Source of the DNA: CAWGXG01 sp963826505
GTDB taxonomy: Bacteria > Chloroflexota > Anaerolineae > Aggregatilineales > Aggregatilineaceae
Direction of reading: 5' to 3'
Length of the DNA: 64,000 nt
NCBI GenBank assembly: GCA_963826505.1
Contig: CAWGXG010000007.1
Coordinates: forward strand, 124,001 to 188,000
How positions within the stretch are numbered: position 1 is the stretch's first letter; each line of letters opens with the position of its first letter. Below, one piece after another: positions 1-8,171 of the stretch. The notes below the pieces were generated by a model. It worked only from the letters and a program-made list of their open reading frames with translations, made no database searches and was not told the DNA's origin. Made by a program: the position numbers and the translations under genes.

Positions 1-1
1 C

Positions 2-76
2 AACGCGCCGGGAACTGAAGCGCATGGTCCCGACGTTAACCCGCTTGAACTGCTCGAATCGAGCGACGAAGGCTAG
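2..76 (+). CDS. C-terminal end of an unidentified protein (partial)
   Basis: Only the last 24 codons are inside the window, ending in TAG at 74-76. The visible tail is polar and acidic (it ends LLESSDEG) and carries no motif that I can recognise. The frame is open from base 2 and stops just before a strong hairpin, which is why it was chosen over the other frames. The rest of the gene lies to the left of the window. Family and function cannot be judged from this piece. Confidence 0.5.
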   Translation, partial: NAPGTEAHGPDVNPLELLESSDEG

Positions 77-89
77 AGGAAAACAATAC

Positions 90-120
90 AGGGCGGCCTT
101 GCGGTCGCCCTGATGTTTTC
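90..120 (+). terminator. Hairpin terminator after the partial gene
   Basis: A 9-base stem (90-98 with 103-111, one G-T pair) closes a TTGC loop and is followed by a short T-rich stretch at 114-119. It lies 13 bases after the stop of the partial gene. It also lies just past the stop of the convergent minus-strand pilin gene and could serve both, although the T run is only good on the plus strand. Confidence 0.65.
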
Positions 121-143
121 GTACGTGTGTGAAGTGGTGCCGC

Positions 144-969
144 CTACGGGCGACCGCTGAGTTCCACGCCGGCCAGGCTGGGATAATTCTCGATCGGGGT
201 CAGGCGCACCTGGAGCGTGCCGTCTGTCACCTGTACGCTCGCCAATGGTCGAATATGACGCCGTATATGACCCGGAGTCCATCGGCCGGAACGAGCGCAC
301 GCGCTCGACACCCTGCACCGTGATCCCGAATTCGCTCGCCTTATTCTTGTCGTATTCGACGAAGTACAGGCGCACATTGTAGGTGCCGTTGGGCAGACCG
401 GTCTGCGTCCAGATCAGGTCTGTGCCGTCCTTGCCGTGCCCGGTGGAAGCCACCGTCTGGAAGATGAGATCGTCGCTGGTGTTTTTGATGTTCTTTTTCG
501 TCTTCTCGCGGAAGATGTTGCCGCTGGTGCTCACGCCAAACTCGCCTTGCCACATACGACCGCTGTGGTCGGACTTGGAGACAATTTCGCCAATGTTGAC
601 GAGATAGCTGTAATCGCATACGTCGCCGGTCTGGTCGCCGTCGCTGTCCTTCTGGTCGGCGTTGGCTACGTCTACACAGTTGTCCTGATCGTCCGGGACG
701 CCGTCCTGATCCTGATCCGCGATTTCTTCTTCGTCGTCCTGCTGCGGACCCTGCGGATCTTGAATTTGAGGATCCTGCTGATCCTGCGTCTGCGGCTGGG
801 GATCGCCCATGCTCTGCACGACCTTATCGAACGTATCGCGCACAGCCGGTCCGGCGACGGCCAGTCCCGCGGTTCCCACGGTGCCAACCAATGCCAGAAT
901 GAGCGCGTATTCGACCAACCCCTGCCCGCTCTGTGAACGAGTAAACCACTGCTTGATAGACTGCATCAT
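144..969 (-). CDS. Flp-type pilin fused to thrombospondin type 3 repeat and malectin-like domain (frameshifted)
   Basis: Probably a secreted, pilus-linked or surface-exposed carbohydrate-binding protein. Residues 12-40 match a class III pilin signal (SGQGLVEYALILALV followed by a hydrophobic helix), the type processed by a prepilin peptidase and assembled by Tad/Flp machinery. An acidic Q/D/P-rich linker (about 56-85) leads to a thrombospondin type 3 calcium-binding repeat (DQDGVPDDQDNC ... DSDGDQTGDVCD, 86-119). From about 122 to the end it resembles a malectin-like beta-sandwich. The frame breaks near 245: the upstream frame would run on to 73 with an unrelated tail, while the other frame gives a normal malectin ending (VTDGTLQVRL ... 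GVEL) and stops at 144. The ATG at 967-969 has GGAG nine bases upstream; the longer TTG start at 984 would overlap that site. No other pilus genes are in the window. Confidence 0.7.
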
Positions 970-1093
970 GTCTTCGTACTCCAAGATAAATCCGTGATGA
1001 TTGATAGCCTTATTATGATCGTGTCAAATTAAACTCCCATAAAGGCCAGATCAAATCCAGCTTGAAAATTTATGCAGTCCGTATTATTTTCTG

Positions 1094-1122
1094 TTGACAG
1101 GCGCGACGCACTTTGCTACCAT
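1094..1122 (+). promoter_or_regulatory. Promoter of the pheS T-box transcript
   Basis: TTGACA at 1094-1099, a 17-base spacer, then TACCAT at 1117-1122 with an upstream TGC at 1114-1116, giving an extended -10 form. Transcription would start near 1129, just before the T-box leader. The trpE leader has the same arrangement, which strengthens both calls. Confidence 0.65.
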
Positions 1123-1128
1123 CGTCCT

Positions 1129-1463
1129 TATAATTACACATCTCAAAGGCGCTGACGGAGAATAGTACGCGCGCCCAGGCTGCTCCCAGGGAGTACGGGC
1201 CAATGACTGCAAGCCCGGACGGGTAGCGCGCGCGGAAGTTCGCTCCTGAGCTGACGGGGGAACGGTGGGATCACGATCCTGCCCAGTAGTCCGCTCCGCG
1301 TGCCCGGCGTTAGCAGGGCGGCCTCTCGCGCCCCAACCGGGTGCGCCGCAGGCGAAATGAAGCGAGTCCGTGCGCTGCGTGTGCGGGCTAAGCAGGGTGG
1401 TACCGCGAGTGCAATCTCGTCCCTGATCCGAACCGGGATCGGCGACGGGATTTTTTGTTTTTT
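1129..1463 (+). promoter_or_regulatory. T-box leader, phenylalanine-specific
   Basis: This is a tRNA-sensing riboswitch controlling pheS. The conserved antiterminator sequence AGGGTGGTACCGCG is at 1394-1407. Stem I shows the AGTA bulge near 1164-1167 opposite a loop containing TTC at 1239-1241, followed by one purine and then the closing CTCC. UUC is a phenylalanine codon, which matches the downstream gene. The terminator alternative is the imperfect stem at about 1418-1450, followed by a T run at 1451-1463. When tRNA-Phe is uncharged, it should pair with UUC and the T-box bulge, and allow readthrough into pheS. The long minus-strand reading frames here are shadows of this RNA. Confidence 0.92.
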
Positions 1464-1548
1464 GAGGTGGTTGTGAAACAATAGGCCGGTGTGCGCAGGC
1501 GATTACACCGCGCGTCTGCCCGGCACCGCCATCGACAAGGGGATACGT

Positions 1549-2585
1549 ATGCTGGAACAACTCGACTCTATCTATCAGCGGGCATTAAGTGAGCTAAACG
1601 GAATCGCTGACGGCGACGCACTCACCGAGTGGGAGCGGCGCTATCTCGGCAAGAAGGGCGAAGTCACGCTCATGCTGCGCTCGACCGGCCAACTGCCCGC
1701 CGAGCAGCGCGCGACGTTCGGCCAACGCGCCAATACCGTCAAGAATGCGCTCAACGACCAGTACATCGCGCATGCCGAATTGATCCGGCAGCACGAGCTG
1801 GCCCGCACGCTCGAAGAGGGCGCGCTGGATGTGACCCTGCCGGGACGCGTCGTCCCGACCGGCAGCCTGCACCCGACGACCCAAACGCTGCGCATGATCT
1901 CTTGCGATCTGGGCGGATATGGGCTTTCAGGTCTTCCGCAGCCGTGACGTGGAAGACGACGATACCAACTTCAGCCTGCTGAATATCCCGCCCCACCACC
2001 CCGCGCGCGATATGTGGGATACCTTCCACACGACGACGCCGGGCGTGATCTTGCGCACGCATACCAGCCCGGGCCAGATTCGGGCCATGCACGAGTACGG
2101 CGAAAACGGCACGCAGCCCGTCCGCGTGATCCTGCCGGGCATGTGCTACCGCTACGAGCAGATTTCAGCCCGCAGCGAGATTCAATTCAACCAGGTTGAA
2201 GGGCTGGCCGTCGGTCATAACATCGGCATGAGCGATCTCAAAGGCACCATCGCGGAGTTCGCACGGCGGCTTGTTCGGCGCGGATAAGCGCGTGCGCTTC
2301 CGCGCGTCGTATTTCCCGTTCACCGAGCCGAGCATCGAGGTCGATGTCGAGTGTGCGTTGTGCGGCGGGCACGGCTGCCAGGTGTGCAAATACACCGGCT
2401 GGCTGGAGATCGCCGGGGCGGGCATGGTGCACCCGGTCGTGCTGCAAAACGGCGGCTACGATCCGGCGGAATGGAGCGGCTTCGCGTTCGGCATGGGGCC
2501 GGAGCGTATGACCATGCTCATTCACGGCATTCAGGACATTCGCTATTTCTGGCAGAACGATCTGCGTTTCCTGGAGCAGTTTTAG
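1549..2585 (+). CDS. pheS: Phenylalanine-tRNA ligase alpha subunit (two frame breaks)
   Basis: Catalytic subunit that charges tRNA-Phe with phenylalanine in the cytoplasm, working as an alpha2-beta2 complex with PheT. The start ATG follows a GGGG-containing purine stretch and begins MLEQLDSIYQRAL. An N-terminal coiled-coil region (1-90) is followed by the class II synthetase core: HPTTQTLR (motif 1 side), HPARDMWDTF, RTHTSPGQIRAM, YRYEQISARSEIQFNQVEG, then SYFPFTEPS and GMGPERMTML near the end. These pieces lie in three frames, broken near 1900 and near 2268, and joined they give about 345 residues, the usual length. Because the enzyme is essential and every motif is intact, sequence error is more likely than a dead gene. 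A phenylalanine T-box precedes it. Confidence 0.93.
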
Positions 2586-2758
2586 CGATCAGCGACCAGC
2601 GTCTTTGCCATGTTGGCCCCACTCCTCTGCCTTGCGGGCGGTATCCCCTTCCCACGTGGATACCGTTGGCGAACTCAAAGGAGGTGGATGGCAGAAAAAC
2701 GGGACATGGCGTCGTGTCCTGGAACTGCCGAGTAAAATGAACGTAGGAGTTGAAGCTG

Positions 2759-2952
2759 ATGGCAACAGAACTCGAATATATTGTGTCCTGGCGCATCCGT
2801 GCGGCACGGGGCAGCTACCGGGATAGTGGGGAAAGCACCGTTCTGACCGAGAGTGAGCAAGAGGCAGGGACAGGCTGATCGGAAAATTGTATAACTCCGG
2901 GCGCGTCGACTACCCGAGCGAAGTGGAGGTCACCGAAGTCCGACTCAAGTAA
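2759..2952 (+). CDS. Small hypothetical protein, about 64 residues (frameshifted)
   Basis: A short ORF starts with ATG at 2759 (MATELEYIVSWRIRAARGSY), with AGGAG about nine bases upstream. The first frame stops early, but a shift near 2865-2875 continues as a plausible charged C-terminus (RLIGKLYNSGRVDY, then EVEVTEVRLK) to TAA at 2950-2952. The alternating charged and hydrophobic residues look coding rather than random. It has no recognisable family. It lies between pheS and the FAD-subunit gene on the same strand. This could still be noncoding. Confidence 0.35.
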
Positions 2953-3027
2953 AGGTTATTTGTAACAATTCATTGGAAGGGACCAGGGGATGGGGCCAAA
3001 ACAGCCGTAGCGTATGCGGCTCGGCCT

Positions 3028-3082
3028 GATCCGCTCACTGTTCGCTGAATCCTGACCGTTGATCACCGTTCGCTGTTCGCTC
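3028..3082. repeat. Intergenic CTGATCGCTGTTCGCTG-type repeat tract
   Basis: The spacer before the FAD-subunit gene contains repeated short units of the form (G/A)TCGCTG and GTTCGCTG (for example CACTGTTCGCTGAATCC and CACCGTTCGCTGTTCGCT). Similar tracts occur at 2582-2600, 4826-4868, 23148-23170 and 61178-61217, always between genes. No function can be read from the sequence. Confidence 0.5.
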
Positions 3083-3102
3083 GAAAAAAAGGAGTGTTTA
3101 CG

Positions 3103-3927
3103 TTGCTACTTAACCTTAAAACCATCCACAAGCCCACCACGCTCGACGAGGCGGCCGCGCTGCTCACCCAGCCCGGTACATATCCGCTTTACGGAGGCGC
3201 TGCGCTGCAACGCGGCTCCCGTGAGGATGTCCTCGCCGCAGTCGATCTCAGCGCGTTAGGACTGGCGTCCGTGCAGGACAGCGATAACTCGCTGCGGCTG
3301 GGTAGTATGCTCACAATGGAACAAGCGCGGCAAGCCTGCCTGGAACGCAGTGGCGAGTACCCGCGCCTGGGCGCGCTGGCGTCGATGCTGGCCGAGGACA
3401 TGCCGGAGACGCTGCGCAACACCTTCACGCTCGGCGATCTGCTGGTCGAGCGCAATCCCCAGTCGGCGGCGCTGACGCTGTTGCTGGCGCTGGGGGCCGT
3501 GATCAAACGTCTGGACGTGGAAATGCATTTCACGATGAGCGCCTGGCTCGGCGCGCGCGAGGATGTCGCCCGCTACCTGACCGGGCATGTGCGCGTCACG
3601 CGCGGACCGCAGCGCGCGGCCGTCGCTTACGAAAAAGTCGCCCGTACGCCCGCCGACGCGCCGATCGTGGCGGCGGTGGCTTGCGCCGAACCGCGCGACA
3701 CGGGCCGCCCCTACGTGGAGTTGGCACTGTGTGGCGCGGCTCCCACCCCGGCGCTGCAAGTCGAGGTCGCGCAGGCGTTGGACGCGGGCCTGCCGATCGA
3801 CGCGGCGCTGGATAAGCTGATGCTCGATCCGCCCTCCGATCCGTGGGGCAGCCGTGCCTACCGGATCGAGATGGCGCGCGTCGTCGCCCAGCGGGCGCTG
3901 GCACGCGCGCTGGAGCAAGTGCAGTAA
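3103..3927 (+). CDS. Solitary FAD-binding subunit of the CoxM/xanthine dehydrogenase type
   Basis: Resembles the medium FAD-binding subunit (FAD_binding_5 then CO_deh_flav_C) of molybdenum hydroxylases, which passes electrons from the iron-sulfur subunit to an acceptor. The opening is typical (LKTIHKPTTLDEAAALL ... GTYPLYGGAALQRG, then LGLASV and LRLGSMLTMEQ). In canonical members the second FAD motif is TIGGNIA; here it reads FTLGDLLVE, so flavin binding may be altered. No large molybdenum subunit or 2Fe-2S subunit is nearby. Start TTG at 3103 is preferred because GGAG lies eight bases before it; the GTG at 3094 overlaps that site. About 274 residues. The gene lies between pheS and map on the same strand. 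Family call is good; enzymatic activity is uncertain. Confidence 0.75.
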   Translation: MLLNLKTIHKPTTLDEAAALLTQPGTYPLYGGAALQRGSREDVLAAVDLSALGLASVQDSDNSLRLGSMLTMEQARQACLERSGEYPRLGALASMLAEDMPETLRNTFTLGDLLVERNPQSAALTLLLALGAVIKRLDVEMHFTMSAWLGAREDVARYLTGHVRVTRGPQRAAVAYEKVARTPADAPIVAAVACAEPRDTGRPYVELALCGAAPTPALQVEVAQALDAGLPIDAALDKLMLDPPSDPWGSRAYRIEMARVVAQRALARALEQVQ

Positions 3928-3971
3928 CCAATGGCTGAACCGGTGGATTGGCTCAGCGGGAAAGGATGATC

Positions 3972-4721
3972 ATGACGATCGAAAATGATGAGCAACTGCG
4001 TGGATTGATGCGCATCGGGCAAATCTGCGGGATGACGCTCCAGCACATGCTGGCGCGCGTCGAACCGGGGATAACGACCAAGCAGCTTGACGACATCGGC
4101 GCGGAATTTCTGAAGAAGCACGGCGCGCGCTCAGCGCCGATCCTCGCCTACAATTACCCGGGCTGCACCTGCATCAGCCTCAACGACGAGGCTGCCCACG
4201 GCATCCCCGGCGACCGCGTCATCCAGCCCGGCGACGTAATCAACGTCGACGTGTCGGCGGAATTAGAAGGCTATTGGGCCGACACAGGCTCGAGTATGGT
4301 CGTGCCGCCCGCCCATCCCGAACACGACCGGCTGTGCCGTTTCACTCGGCGCGCCCTGGATGATGGCATCAAAGCGGCGCATGCAGGCCGTCCTTTGAAC
4401 GGGATCGGGCGCGCGGTCGAAAAGGTGGCGCGCAAAGGCGGTTACACGATCATCCGCGAGCTGACCGGGCACGGCGTCGGGCGGCATATTCACGAGAAAC
4501 CGTCTGTGCTCAATTTCTACATGCCCAAGAATCGCGAGATGCTCACCGAAGGGTTGGTCATTACGATTGAGCCGTTTCTCAGCCTGGGCAAGGGCCGCAT
4601 CTACACGGCGGAAGACGGCTGGACACTGCGCTCGGTGGACAAGTCCATCGCCGCCCAGTACGAACACACGATTGTGATTAACGGCGATGATCCTGTCCTG
4701 GTGACGGCGGTGGTCGCCTAG
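3972..4721 (+). CDS. map: Methionine aminopeptidase, type I
   Basis: Removes the initiator methionine from new proteins in the cytoplasm using two metal ions. The five metal ligands can be placed: the two aspartates in INVDVSAELEGYWADTG, the histidine in HGVGRHIHE, the glutamate in ITIEPF, and the glutamate in QYEHTIVI. Length from ATG 3972 is 249 residues, normal for a bare type I enzyme without an N-terminal zinc finger. AAAGG at 3961-3965 suits this ATG; ATG 3966 touches the site and TTG 3948 is less likely. It lies 44 bases after the FAD-subunit gene and probably shares its transcript. Confidence 0.95.
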   Translation: MTIENDEQLRGLMRIGQICGMTLQHMLARVEPGITTKQLDDIGAEFLKKHGARSAPILAYNYPGCTCISLNDEAAHGIPGDRVIQPGDVINVDVSAELEGYWADTGSSMVVPPAHPEHDRLCRFTRRALDDGIKAAHAGRPLNGIGRAVEKVARKGGYTIIRELTGHGVGRHIHEKPSVLNFYMPKNREMLTEGLVITIEPFLSLGKGRIYTAEDGWTLRSVDKSIAAQYEHTIVINGDDPVLVTAVVA

Positions 4722-4733
4722 CGTAAAAGCAGG

Positions 4734-4787
4734 CCACAGAGTGCGCAGAGAATCAGCTGAGAGACAAAGAGGAAAACAGAGGAACGA
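4734..4787. repeat. AGAG-rich intergenic repeat
   Basis: The start of the map-pheT spacer holds a purine-rich tract built from CACAGAG, GCAGAG, GAGAGA and AACAGAG units. A related tract (CACGGAG, CGCAGAG, CACTGAG) occurs at 45491-45535 in front of the tetR gene. Both are intergenic and neither can form a hairpin by itself. Confidence 0.4.
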
Positions 4788-4825
4788 ACTGTGCTGCCGC
4801 AGGCCATATGCAGGGCTGAGCTTGT

Positions 4826-4868
4826 AATTCCTGATCGCTGTTCGCTGTTTGCTGAAAACTGATCGCTA
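4826..4868. repeat. Intergenic GATCGCTGTTCGCTG repeat tract upstream of pheT
   Basis: Reads CTGATCGCTGTTCGCTG followed by TTTGCTG, AAAACTGATCGCT, directly before the ribosome binding site of pheT. It is the clearest copy of the repeat family also seen at 3028-3082 and 61178-61217. Confidence 0.5.
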
Positions 4869-4886
4869 CAGGAGAAACACCTCACT

Positions 4887-7547
4887 ATGAAAGTTCCGAT
4901 TTCCTGGCTCAAGGATTATGTAGACATCACGCTCTCGGTCGAAGAGCTGGCCGAGCGCCTGACGCTGGCTGGCCTGGAAGTGAGCAGCATCCGCTATATT
5001 GGCATTCCGCAGGGCGTCCCACCGGAGGGGATCAATCTGCCCCCGGCTGACCACCTGGTGTGGGACCGTGACAAGCTCGTGCTCGGCGCGATCCACGAGG
5101 TCAAGCCGCACCCCAACGCCGACCGGCTGGTGCTGGCGATGGTCGATTATGGCGGGGACGAGTTGGAGCAGTGCGTCACGGGCGCACCGAATCTGTACGA
5201 GTACAAGGGCAAAGGGCCGATCGATCCGCCACTGCTGACGCCGTTCGCGCACGAGGGCGCGGTCGTCTTCGACGGGCACGCCGAGGACGGCAGCCGCATG
5301 GTGCTCAAAGAGCGCGCGCTGCGCGGCATTCCCAACCGCAGCATGGTGTGTTCCGAGAAGGAACTCGGCATCTCCGACGACCATGTCGGGATCATGCTGC
5401 TGCCCTGGGACGAGTTCGGACATCTGGCACCCGGCACGCCGTTTCAAGACGTGCTCGGTGACGCCGTGCTCGAAATCGAGATGCTGCCCAACGTTTCGCG
5501 GGCCTTCAATATTGTCGGTGTCGCGCGCGAAGTCGCCGCGCTGACCGGCGGCACGCTGCGCTTCCCGTCCCTCGACGTGGTGGCCGAAGGTCCGGCCATT
5601 GCGGGCACCGTGGCGATCGACATCCGCGAGCCAGAACTTAACCCGCGCTTCACGCTGGCGCTGATCCGCGACGTGACGATCAAGCCTTCGCCGGAATGGA
5701 TGCAGCGGCGGCTCAAGCTGGCGGGGATGCGTCCCATCAACAACATCGTGGATGCGACCAACTACGTCATGCTCGAACTCGGCCAACCACTGCACGCTTT
5801 CGACTACGATACGCTGGTCGAGCGCGCGGGCGGCGCAGCGCCGACCATCATCACGCGGCTGCCCGATCCGGGCGAGCACCTTGTCACGCTCGACGGCGAA
5901 GATCACACCTTGGACGATTACAATATTCTGGTGACCGATACAGCAGGATCGCTGAGTATTGGCGGTATCATGGGCGGTTTGGAATCCGAGGTGCAGGACC
6001 CCGCCGACGCCCTGCTCGACGCAACTGGCGTCGAACCCGGCAACCCGGCGGAACCGGTCCCCGGCAAAGCCAGCGCGCGTCCGCGCGGCTCGACCAACGT
6101 CCTGCTCGAAGCGGCAGCCTGGAATTTCATTAACATCCGCCAGACGATGCAAAGCCAGAAGATGGACAGCGAGGCCGGTCTGCGCTTCAGCCGGGGTGTC
6201 CACCCGGCGATGGCCGAGCGCGGCCTGCGACGCTGCATCGAACTGATGCGCCAGACCAGCGGCGGTGTCGTCGCGCAGGGCATTATCGACGAATATCCGC
6301 TGCCCGCCGCAGTGGTCGAAGTCGATCTGCCGGTGAGCGAAGTCGATCGGCTGCTGGGCTTCCACGTCCCGCAAGAGGACATTGTGCGCATCCTGCAAGC
6401 GCTCGAATTCACCGTTGAGGAAACGGGCGACGTGCTGCACGTCACCGCGCCCGATCATCGCATGGACATTGGCACGGGCGTCACCGGGCGCGCCGACCTG
6501 ATCGAAGAGGTCGCGCGCATTTACGGTTACGACCGCATCCCGAACACGGTCATCGCGGATGAACTGCCCAAACAGCGCGCCAACGTGGCGTTGGAGCGCG
6601 AAGAGTCGCTGCGCGATGTGCTGGCGCGGGCCGGTCTGCGCGAAGTCGTCAGCTACCGCCTGACTACGCCCGACCGCGAGGCGCTGCTCACGCCGCCCGG
6701 CATGTCCAGCAGTTGGCCGGATGTGCCCTACGTCACGCTGGCCAACCCGATCTCGGCGGATAAGACCGTCATGCGCCACACACTGCTGTCCGGTTTGTTG
6801 GAGATCGCCGCCGCCAATGCGCGCCACACCGAGCGCCAGCTCCTGTTCGAGATCGGGCGCGTGTATCTGCCGGTCGACTCCGCGCCGCTGCCGGACGAGC
6901 CAATCCGCCTGGGTCTGCTAATGCTGGGACCGCGCGGTGTCGAACAGTGGCAGGGCGGGACCGTACCCGGCCTGATGGATTTCTTCGACCTGAAAGGCGT
7001 GATCGAAGGTGCGCTGCGCGGGCTGCGCGTGCAGGGTGACATCAGCTACACCACGGCAGAACACAGCACGTTCCACCCGGGCCGGGCGGCGCGCCTGCTG
7101 ATCGATGGACAAGACGCCGGTGTATTGGGCGAAGTTCACCCCCTGGTCTGCGAGCAGTTCCGGTTGGGCTTCAACCTGGATCGCCCCGTGCTGGCCGCCG
7201 AGCTGGACCTGGACGTGCTGTTGTCGGGCATCACCCTGCTGCGCGAGATCAAGCCCGTGCCGCAGCAGCCCGCCGTATTCCAGGATATTGCGCTGGTGGT
7301 CGACGCCGATCTGCCCGCCGCCGATGTGCTGGCGCTGATCTTGGAAGCGGGTGGCGGCCTGCTGGAGCAGGCACGCCTGTTCGACGTCTACCAGGGCGAT
7401 CCGATCCCGGTGGGCAAGAAGAGTCTCGCCTACGCGCTGACCTATCGCGCGCCTGACCGCACGCTGAAAGACACCGAGGTCGCGAAAGTCCACGCCAAGA
7501 TCGTCCGGGTAGCGGAAAAGCGTCTGGGGGCGGTGCTGCGCGCGTAA
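4887..7547 (+). CDS. pheT: Phenylalanine-tRNA ligase beta subunit
   Basis: Partner of PheS in the alpha2-beta2 synthetase; it recognises tRNA-Phe and edits mischarged tyrosine. At 886 residues it is longer than the usual 800. It starts KVPISWLKDYVDI, the standard N-terminus. An EMAP-II-like tRNA-binding domain lies at about 64-190 (EVKPHPNADRLVL), the B3/B4 editing region includes GMRPINNIVDATNY (near 285) and GLRFSRGVHP (near 430), B5 is at about 474-545, and the ferredoxin-fold anticodon-binding domain is at 787-886 (PVPQQPAVFQDIALVVD). ATG follows AGGAG. It is separated from pheS by about 2.3 kb holding two unrelated genes, which is unusual because pheS and pheT are normally adjacent. A separate T-box for pheT is not visible, so it may depend on readthrough from the pheS leader or on its own promoter. 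Confidence 0.97.
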   Translation: MKVPISWLKDYVDITLSVEELAERLTLAGLEVSSIRYIGIPQGVPPEGINLPPADHLVWDRDKLVLGAIHEVKPHPNADRLVLAMVDYGGDELEQCVTGAPNLYEYKGKGPIDPPLLTPFAHEGAVVFDGHAEDGSRMVLKERALRGIPNRSMVCSEKELGISDDHVGIMLLPWDEFGHLAPGTPFQDVLGDAVLEIEMLPNVSRAFNIVGVAREVAALTGGTLRFPSLDVVAEGPAIAGTVAIDIREPELNPRFTLALIRDVTIKPSPEWMQRRLKLAGMRPINNIVDATNYVMLELGQPLHAFDYDTLVERAGGAAPTIITRLPDPGEHLVTLDGEDHTLDDYNILVTDTAGSLSIGGIMGGLESEVQDPADALLDATGVEPGNPAEPVPGKASARPRGSTNVLLEAAAWNFINIRQTMQSQKMDSEAGLRFSRGVHPAMAERGLRRCIELMRQTSGGVVAQGIIDEYPLPAAVVEVDLPVSEVDRLLGFHVPQEDIVRILQALEFTVEETGDVLHVTAPDHRMDIGTGVTGRADLIEEVARIYGYDRIPNTVIADELPKQRANVALEREESLRDVLARAGLREVVSYRLTTPDREALLTPPGMSSSWPDVPYVTLANPISADKTVMRHTLLSGLLEIAAANARHTERQLLFEIGRVYLPVDSAPLPDEPIRLGLLMLGPRGVEQWQGGTVPGLMDFFDLKGVIEGALRGLRVQGDISYTTAEHSTFHPGRAARLLIDGQDAGVLGEVHPLVCEQFRLGFNLDRPVLAAELDLDVLLSGITLLREIKPVPQQPAVFQDIALVVDADLPAADVLALILEAGGGLLEQARLFDVYQGDPIPVGKKSLAYALTYRAPDRTLKDTEVAKVHAKIVRVAEKRLGAVLRA

Positions 7548-7588
7548 ATAGTGTAAAGGGTGAGATTTGGAGCTTGAGAACGTGTCCA

Positions 7589-7612
7589 ATGGCCTGGGTT
7601 ACCCCAGGCCAT
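7589..7612 (+). terminator. Hairpin after pheT
   Basis: A perfect 10-base inverted repeat (ATGGCCTGGG with CCCAGGCCAT) closes a 4-base loop 41 bases after the pheT stop. There is no T run behind it, so it may stabilise the 3' end of the transcript or act with a termination factor. Confidence 0.5.
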
Positions 7613-8171
7613 CGTGCTATATTGGAGTGGTGCATCAATCATCGTTGATTCATTTGTACGGGAAATAAATGATTGAGGTGGTCAAAGAATGAGCAAATGA
7701 TTAAAACCTTGTGAATTGATGTACAAGGTATCGCAGATTCACGGGAAATCTGGTAATGTTTTTCGAATTGTGGCACGCCCGGTAGAATAAGGCGTATTAT
7801 AGTCAAAATATTCTGATAAACTTACAACAGGTAGTTTTCGGGTGTGTTTTATGGCGGAGCAAGGTTTGGATCGCAGGGACGACACTGGTGGGGGGAGTCC
7901 CGGCGAGGCATGTGCCAACCGCAGGCTCTCTGAGATCGGCTCGCCTCAGCACCGAAATACACCCCAACCTTCAAGGCATTACGCGCGGTGGTTGTCGGGG
8001 GGACGGGCTCCGCTGGATGGGGCCTGGATTGTCTCCGCACTGCCGCGTATTGTGGCTGGTTCAACCCAAAACCTGTGTAAGCAAGTGAAGGCGTCCGCAT
8101 GCTGGGGCGCGAGGATAACAGTTCCGAGGATGAAGGTTTACGACTGTCCGTTTTTTGAAGGAGACTAAGCC
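7613..8171 (+). other. Long noncoding stretch before the ccm operon
   Basis: 559 bases with no convincing gene. The first part (about 7620-7840) is AT-rich and could hold promoters, but no -35/-10 pair with good spacing was found (TATTAT at 7795-7800 has TTGTGG 21 bases upstream). The second part (7855-8130) is GC-rich and can form several local stems, such as GGGAC with GTCCC at about 7876-7902 and GAGGC with GCCTC at about 7909-7948. It may be a structured 5' leader of the ccm operon or a small RNA. The 108-codon ORF at 7842 has no ribosome binding site and an implausible composition. A GAAGGAG site at 8156-8162 belongs to ccmF. Confidence 0.4.

Noticed and set aside
1084..1560. 158-codon minus-strand ORF over the pheS leader
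   Set aside because: It is antisense to a clear T-box RNA, has no ribosome binding site and no protein-like sequence.
1897..2272. Programmed frameshifting in pheS
   Set aside because: No slippery heptamer with downstream structure is evident, two shifts would be needed, and many other genes in the window show similar breaks.
3028..3082. CRISPR-like array
   Set aside because: Units are too short and irregular, with no unique spacers and no cas genes nearby.
4866..6827. 653-codon minus-strand ORF inside pheT
   Set aside because: Shadow frame of a high-GC gene; its His/Arg/Gln-rich product has no family likeness.
7842..8168. 108-codon ORF before ccmF
   Set aside because: No ribosome binding site, random-looking composition, and it overlaps a region better explained as structured leader.
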